In this document: positions 29,482 to 33,180 of the stretch, one piece after another
How positions within the stretch are numbered: position 1 is the stretch's first letter
How the letters are laid out: the number at the start of each line of letters is the position of its first letter
Assembly (NCBI GenBank): GCA_947459535.1
Contig: CANHDY010000007.1
Coordinates: 1 to 33,180, forward strand
Reading direction: 5' to 3'
Source of the DNA: Rickettsiales bacterium
GTDB taxonomy: Bacteria > Pseudomonadota > Alphaproteobacteria > Rickettsiales > SXRF01
Length of the DNA stretch: 33,180 nucleotides
Notes under the pieces: generated by a model
Database searches by the model: none
The model's input: only the letters and a program-made list of their open reading frames with translations
Told to the model about the DNA's origin: nothing
Translations under genes and position numbers: made by a program

Positions 29482-31281
29482 ATGCAACTGCTACAGATTC
29501 ATGAACCCGGCCAGACGCCGCTGCCACATTCGGATACGGTGGCGGTTGGCATTGATCTGGGCACCACCCATTCGGTGGTGGCGGTTTCTACCGGCGATAA
29601 CACTGAGGTAGTGCATAATATCCACGGCCATGCGCTGGTGCCTTCGGTGGTGTATTATGCGCCGGATGGCAGCGTTGAGGTGGGTTATCCGGCAAAGAAA
29701 CGCGCCGATAGCGGCGAAGCGGGCGCGATTGCTTCGGTGAAGCGCCGCATGCATGAAAGTGCCGCGCCGATTGCGCTGCCACACCTGAGCGTGACGCCGG
29801 TGGAGGTGTCCAGCGAAATTTTGAAAGAACTCAGGCGCAGCGCCGAGCGCGCGCTTGGCAAGGAGGTCACGAAAGCGGTGATCACCGTGCCTGCTTATTT
29901 TGACGACACAGCGCGCCAGGCCACGAAAGACGCAGCAAAACTTGCCGGACTCGAAGTGCTGAGGCTGATTAACGAACCCACCGCCGCCGCGCTTGCTTAC
30001 GGGCTGGATACCGGCGCGCAAGGTATTTACGCGGTGTATGACCTTGGCGGCGGCACGTTTGACATTTCCTTACTCAAGTTGGAGCAGGGTGTGTTTCAGG
30101 TGCTATCTACCGGCGGCGATACGCAGCTTGGCGGCGATGATATTGATGAGCTTCTGGCTACGTCATTGCGAGGAGCCTCAGGCGACGAAGCAATCCAGAC
30201 TGGAAAAGAGACTGGATTGCTTCGCGAAGCTCGCAATGACGAGCTTGTTGCTAGGGCGCGTATCACAAAGGAGAAATTGAGCGAATTGCATGAATACGGG
30301 GGTGTCACCCGAGCCCAGCTTGAAACATTGGCTCTTCCGCTGATTGAGCGCACGCTCGGCATCTGCGCCCGCGCGTTTGACGATGCAAAGCTCAGCAAGC
30401 AGGAAGTGCATGGCATTGTGCTGGTGGGCGGCTCCACGCGCATGCCGCTGGTGCGCCGTATGGTCGCCGAGTGGTTTGGCCGCGAGCCACTTACGAATGT
30501 GAACCCGGATGAGGTGGTGGCAATTGGCGCGGCGATTCAGGCGCACGGCCTGACACAAGGATCAAACAACCTGCTGCTGGATGTGGTGCCGCTGTCGCTG
30601 GGGCTGGAAACCATGGGCGGCCTGACCGAGAAAGTCATTGAGCGCAACACGCCCATTCCCGTGACCGCCGAGCAGGAATTTACCACCTATCAGGACGGCC
30701 AGACTGGCATGCAGATCCACGTGGTGCAGGGCGAACGCGAGATGGTGGCGCATAATCGCTCGCTGGCGCGTTTCGAGCTTTCCGGCATTCCGCCGCTGCC
30801 GGCGGGAATTGCGCGGGTGAAGGTGATATTCGCCGTGGATGCAGACGGGCTGCTGACCGTTTCAGCAGAAGAAAAAACAACCAAGACCCGCCAGATCGTG
30901 CAGGTGAAACCGTCCTACGGCCTTGCTGATGGCCAGATTGAAGCCATGCTGCTTGAAAGCATGAAAACCGCGCAGAAAGATATACTCGAGCGCCTGCTGG
31001 TGGAAGCCAAGGTTGAGGCAGAGCGGCAGGTGATCGAGATTGAATCCGCGATGAAGGTGGACGGCGCGCTGCTGTCTGAAGCTGAGCAGAAGAGCATCCG
31101 GCGCCAGATTCAGGTGGTGAGGAACGCCTGCGCTGGCACGGATCGCGACTATATCGATGTCGAGGTGCAGGAGCTGGCACGCGTGGCTGCGAATTTTGCC
31201 CAAAGAAGGATGGACAAGGCGATTGGCTCTGCGTTAAAAGGAACGCATATTGAGAACGCACTGGAGAATAAACATGCCTAA
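29482..31281 (+). CDS. hscA: Fe-S chaperone HscA with in-frame repeat insertion
   Basis: HscA is the Hsp70-type chaperone that releases clusters from IscU. The 599-residue protein has [14 protein letters not shown], the catalytic lysine region [49 protein letters not shown] and [14 protein letters not shown]. The substrate domain follows ([28 protein letters not shown]). Residues about 227-253 ([14 protein letters not shown] and on) are translated from a palindromic element, directly after [10 protein letters not shown] in the nucleotide-binding domain, where other HscA proteins carry a helical segment. Conserved nucleotide-contact motifs on both sides are intact. It overlaps fdx by 8 bp. Confidence 0.95.
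   Translation: MQLLQIHEPGQTPLPHSDTVAVGIDLGTTHSVVAVSTGDNTEVVHNIHGHALVPSVVYYAPDGSVEVGYPAKKRADSGEAGAIASVKRRMHESAAPIALPHLSVTPVEVSSEILKELRRSAERALGKEVTKAVITVPAYFDDTARQATKDAAKLAGLEVLRLINEPTAAALAYGLDTGAQGIYAVYDLGGGTFDISLLKLEQGVFQVLSTGGDTQLGGDDIDELLATSLRGASGDEAIQTGKETGLLREARNDELVARARITKEKLSELHEYGGVTRAQLETLALPLIERTLGICARAFDDAKLSKQEVHGIVLVGGSTRMPLVRRMVAEWFGREPLTNVNPDEVVAIGAAIQAHGLTQGSNNLLLDVVPLSLGLETMGGLTEKVIERNTPIPVTAEQEFTTYQDGQTGMQIHVVQGEREMVAHNRSLARFELSGIPPLPAGIARVKVIFAVDADGLLTVSAEEKTTKTRQIVQVKPSYGLADGQIEAMLLESMKTAQKDILERLLVEAKVEAERQVIEIESAMKVDGALLSEAEQKSIRRQIQVVRNACAGTDRDYIDVEVQELARVAANFAQRRMDKAIGSALKGTHIENALENKHA
30161..30241. repeat. 81-bp palindromic element inside hscA
   Basis: Outer arms CGTCATTGCGAG and CTCGCAATGACG, and inner arms GAAGCAATCCAG and CTGGATTGCTTC, are each perfect 12-bp inverses. 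The element is 81 bp, exactly 27 codons, so it leaves the frame unchanged. A truncated relative lies at 16395-16453. Confidence 0.93.
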
Positions 31282-31612
31282 AATCACGTTTGTCACTGCC
31301 GATGGAAAAGAACAAACCTTCGAAGCACCAAACGGTATTTCGGTGCTGGAAGTGGCGCACCGCAACCATATTGCACTCGAAGGCGCCTGCGAAGGTTCGC
31401 TCGCCTGCTCAACCTGCCATGTGATTGTCGATCCGGCGTGGTTTGATAAGCTGAGTGTTGCCAGCGAAGACGAAGAAGACATGCTCGATCTCGCCTTTGG
31501 CCTGACCCACACTTCGCGCCTGGGCTGCCAGATTATGATGAGCGATGCGCTGGATGGTATCAAGGTGGCGCTTCCATCTGCCACGCGCAACATGATGGTG
31601 GATAAGAAGTAG
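31274..31612 (+). CDS. fdx: Adrenodoxin-type [2Fe-2S] ferredoxin Fdx
   Basis: The 112-residue ferredoxin supplies electrons to the isc assembly machinery. The [2Fe-2S] ligands are C39, C45, C48 ([16 protein letters not shown]) and C85 (SRLGCQIMM). An acidic patch, [14 protein letters not shown], is the typical partner-binding helix. I chose the ATG at 31274, which overlaps the hscA stop and gives the canonical start [11 protein letters not shown]. It is the last isc gene, one base before the next coding region. Confidence 0.96.
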   Translation: MPKITFVTADGKEQTFEAPNGISVLEVAHRNHIALEGACEGSLACSTCHVIVDPAWFDKLSVASEDEEDMLDLAFGLTHTSRLGCQIMMSDALDGIKVALPSATRNMMVDKK

Positions 31613-31613
31613 C

Positions 31614-32642
31614 GTGGCCGCGCGCCAGAAGCAGGGTGCCCAGCCACGATGGATGGCGCCGGCTGGCTTTGTGGCGATGATGGCTGTTGCTGGCTATATT
31701 GCGTTTGGCGGTAATCCTTCGATTGATCAGGCTGCTGTGAAACAGCGCCTTGAGAGCCTGAGCCAATCGCTAGCCAAGTTGCCAGCATTGGCTGAATTTA
31801 GTCCATCGGTTACGATCAGCGATATAAAGGTCAGCGGGTGGGGGTATGATCGTGTTGCCCATGCGCTTAAGCCGCAGATCACATGGCGGTATGATGGTGT
31901 GTCATGGCAGCTGAAAGCCGCCAGCATGGATATCACCCAACATAAACTTCAACCAGAACGCTGGACGTTTGCGATTCATTCGCCTGTGGAGCTGCTGCGC
32001 GATGGTGTGAGCATGAGCAGCCTTCGCTATCAGGATGCGCTTTATATGGTGCTCAGCGATACTGGCCATGGTTCACTCAGAGTGGTGGAGGCGAGGCTGG
32101 CACTGCCCTCTGAGAGTGTTTTTGAACACGTTGGTGGCAGACCAGCGGTGCTTGGTTTTCAGCCGCAGTTAATCATCCATCTGACATGGATGCCGGAAAG
32201 CCAGAAGCTGACATTATCAGCAAGTGCGGATCAAATGGAGATCACGCAGGATGCTATCAGTTCCTTTCAGAAATTGCAGCTGAGCCTGCTTGATAACCGC
32301 GCATCGGATGGCACAAGGCTTGGCTATGGCACATTCGCGATCGGCGTATTAAAGCAGGATGAAACGCCGGCCTATGACGTGGCCATGACAGCCGAGTATC
32401 GCGCGGATGAGGCGTATCGGCAGATAGCTGTTGATCTGAAGCGGCTTGCGCTCATGGAGGTTGGTAAAAGCCGGGATTTCAGCGGTCAAATCAAGGTGAG
32501 CCGCTTAGGAAAGATAGGCGGCGAACTTACCCTGATGCCAGAAAAAAAGACGGTGTCGATATCCTCGCTAGATGCTATAATCAACGCCATTCAACCCCCA
32601 GAAAATAAAGGCGAAGCCGATGAAAAAAAGCACGAAAGATAA
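31614..32642 (+). CDS. Membrane-anchored protein of unknown function
   Basis: The 342-residue protein starts at a GTG one base after the fdx stop. After a basic N-terminus there is one hydrophobic helix (residues about 14-32, WMAPAGFVAMMAVAGYIAF), so most of the protein is probably periplasmic. The rest is beta-rich with recurrent patterns (VTISDIKVSGWGYDRVAHALKP, WQLKAASMDITQHKL, QLIIHLTWMP) resembling alphaproteobacterial DUF2125-type proteins, though I cannot confirm that. It ends in a charged tail (PENKGEADEKKHER) and overlaps the oligoendopeptidase start by 23 bp. Co-transcription with the isc genes looks likely but may not reflect function. Confidence 0.7.
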   Translation: MAARQKQGAQPRWMAPAGFVAMMAVAGYIAFGGNPSIDQAAVKQRLESLSQSLAKLPALAEFSPSVTISDIKVSGWGYDRVAHALKPQITWRYDGVSWQLKAASMDITQHKLQPERWTFAIHSPVELLRDGVSMSSLRYQDALYMVLSDTGHGSLRVVEARLALPSESVFEHVGGRPAVLGFQPQLIIHLTWMPESQKLTLSASADQMEITQDAISSFQKLQLSLLDNRASDGTRLGYGTFAIGVLKQDETPAYDVAMTAEYRADEAYRQIAVDLKRLALMEVGKSRDFSGQIKVSRLGKIGGELTLMPEKKTVSISSLDAIINAIQPPENKGEADEKKHER

Positions 32643-33180
32643 TCTTCCCGAGTGGGATTTGTCTGATTTTTATGATTCGCCCAAAGCAGGCGCGGTGCTG
32701 CGCGATATTGCCGAGGCGGAAAAACGCTGTGCGGATTTCAAAAAAAACTATGAAGGCAAGGTGGAAAAACTTAGCGGTGATGCGCTGGCTGCGGCCATTT
32801 CGCAGTATGAAGAGATTCAGGAGTTGCTTGGCAAACTTGGCTCCTATGCCTCGCTGCTTTTTGCCAAAAACATGACCGAGCCTTCCGGCGCGCAATTTTA
32901 CCAGAACACACAGGAAAAAATCACCTCTCTTTCTTCTGAGATTTTATTTTTCTCTCTCGCAATCAACAAGATTTCCGACAAGGACATGGCGGCCAAGCTT
33001 GCCTCGAAAAAGCTTGCGCGCTACGAGCCATGGCTGCGCGACCTGCGCAGCTTCAGGCCATACCAACTTTCCGACGAGCTGGAAAAGCTGCTGCATGAAA
33101 AATATGTCTCTGGCCGCGCGGCGTGGAACCGGCTCTTTGACGAAACCATTGCCGGGCTTCGCTTTCCCTTCGGCAAAGAA
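32620..33180 (+). CDS. pepF: Oligoendopeptidase F (M3 family), N-terminal part
   Basis: The frame is open from ATG 32620 to the window edge, giving 187 codons. The N-terminus LPEWDLSDFYDSPKAG is the typical start of PepF-type M3 oligoendopeptidases, and the following helices (YEEIQELLGKLGSYASLLFAKNMTEP, YEPWLRDLRSFRPYQLSDELEKLL, AWNRLFDETIAGLRFPF) fit the family's N-terminal domain. The zinc HExxH motif would lie beyond the window. PepF-type enzymes degrade short cytosolic peptides. The start overlaps the preceding gene by 23 bp, suggesting coupling. Confidence 0.92.
   Translation, partial: MKKSTKDNLPEWDLSDFYDSPKAGAVLRDIAEAEKRCADFKKNYEGKVEKLSGDALAAAISQYEEIQELLGKLGSYASLLFAKNMTEPSGAQFYQNTQEKITSLSSEILFFSLAINKISDKDMAAKLASKKLARYEPWLRDLRSFRPYQLSDELEKLLHEKYVSGRAAWNRLFDETIAGLRFPFGKE

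Overview
The window looks like a chromosomal segment of an alphaproteobacterium, probably a deep-branching or Rickettsiales/Holosporales-like lineage. Three things point there. The fdxA-carD pair and the divergent uvrA/ssb pair are typical alphaproteobacterial arrangements. The Fe-S cluster locus runs iscR, a second NifS-like desulfurase, iscS, iscU, iscA, hscB, hscA, fdx, an order I associate with Rickettsia. The DNA is also littered with short palindromic repeats, some of them translated inside housekeeping genes. No phage, IS transposase or CRISPR array is visible. The exact taxon cannot be fixed from this sequence alone.

Layout. 1-2942: end of an unknown gene, repeat-rich DNA, apaG, then folE-argE on the minus strand behind a clear sigma-70 promoter. 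2951-7720: a tightly overlapping plus-strand operon of an Ntn-type amidase, dgkA, an LplT-like lysophospholipid flippase and Aas, which reads as a membrane-lipid salvage unit. 7708-11975: an exported ankyrin/coiled-coil protein, htpG with a heat-shock-type promoter, and a PAS-GGDEF diguanylate cyclase. 11976-13110: a small A+T-rich accessory stretch (membrane protein, GIY-YIG nuclease, repeat) next to tRNA-Pro(CGG). 13282-16370: two tandem DUF192-type exported proteins, a divergent unknown protein with tryptophan-glycine octapeptide repeats, and ydfG. 16474-19171: ccmC, fdxA, a CarD regulator with a histone-H1-like tail, and a toxin-antitoxin pair. 19185-24066: uvrA/ssb, a lone PemK-like protein and an alpha/beta hydrolase. 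24083-33180: cysE, the full isc operon, a membrane-anchored unknown protein and the start of an oligoendopeptidase F gene.

The most notable feature is the repeats. At least five palindromic families are present. One is a bipartite, two-hairpin (REPIN-like) element. Elements sit in frame inside uvrA, the NifS-like gene and hscA, and they form the C-terminal tails of HscB and a GIY-YIG protein. A GIY-YIG endonuclease gene bracketed by two repeats of one family has been inserted between iscS and iscU, and a second GIY-YIG gene lies beside another repeat near tRNA-Pro. Two related IscR-like boxes precede cysE-iscR and iscS, which suggests Fe-S feedback at two points of the locus. A symmetrical array of 9-bp units downstream of ssb and the octapeptide-repeat protein are the other candidates for undescribed biology.
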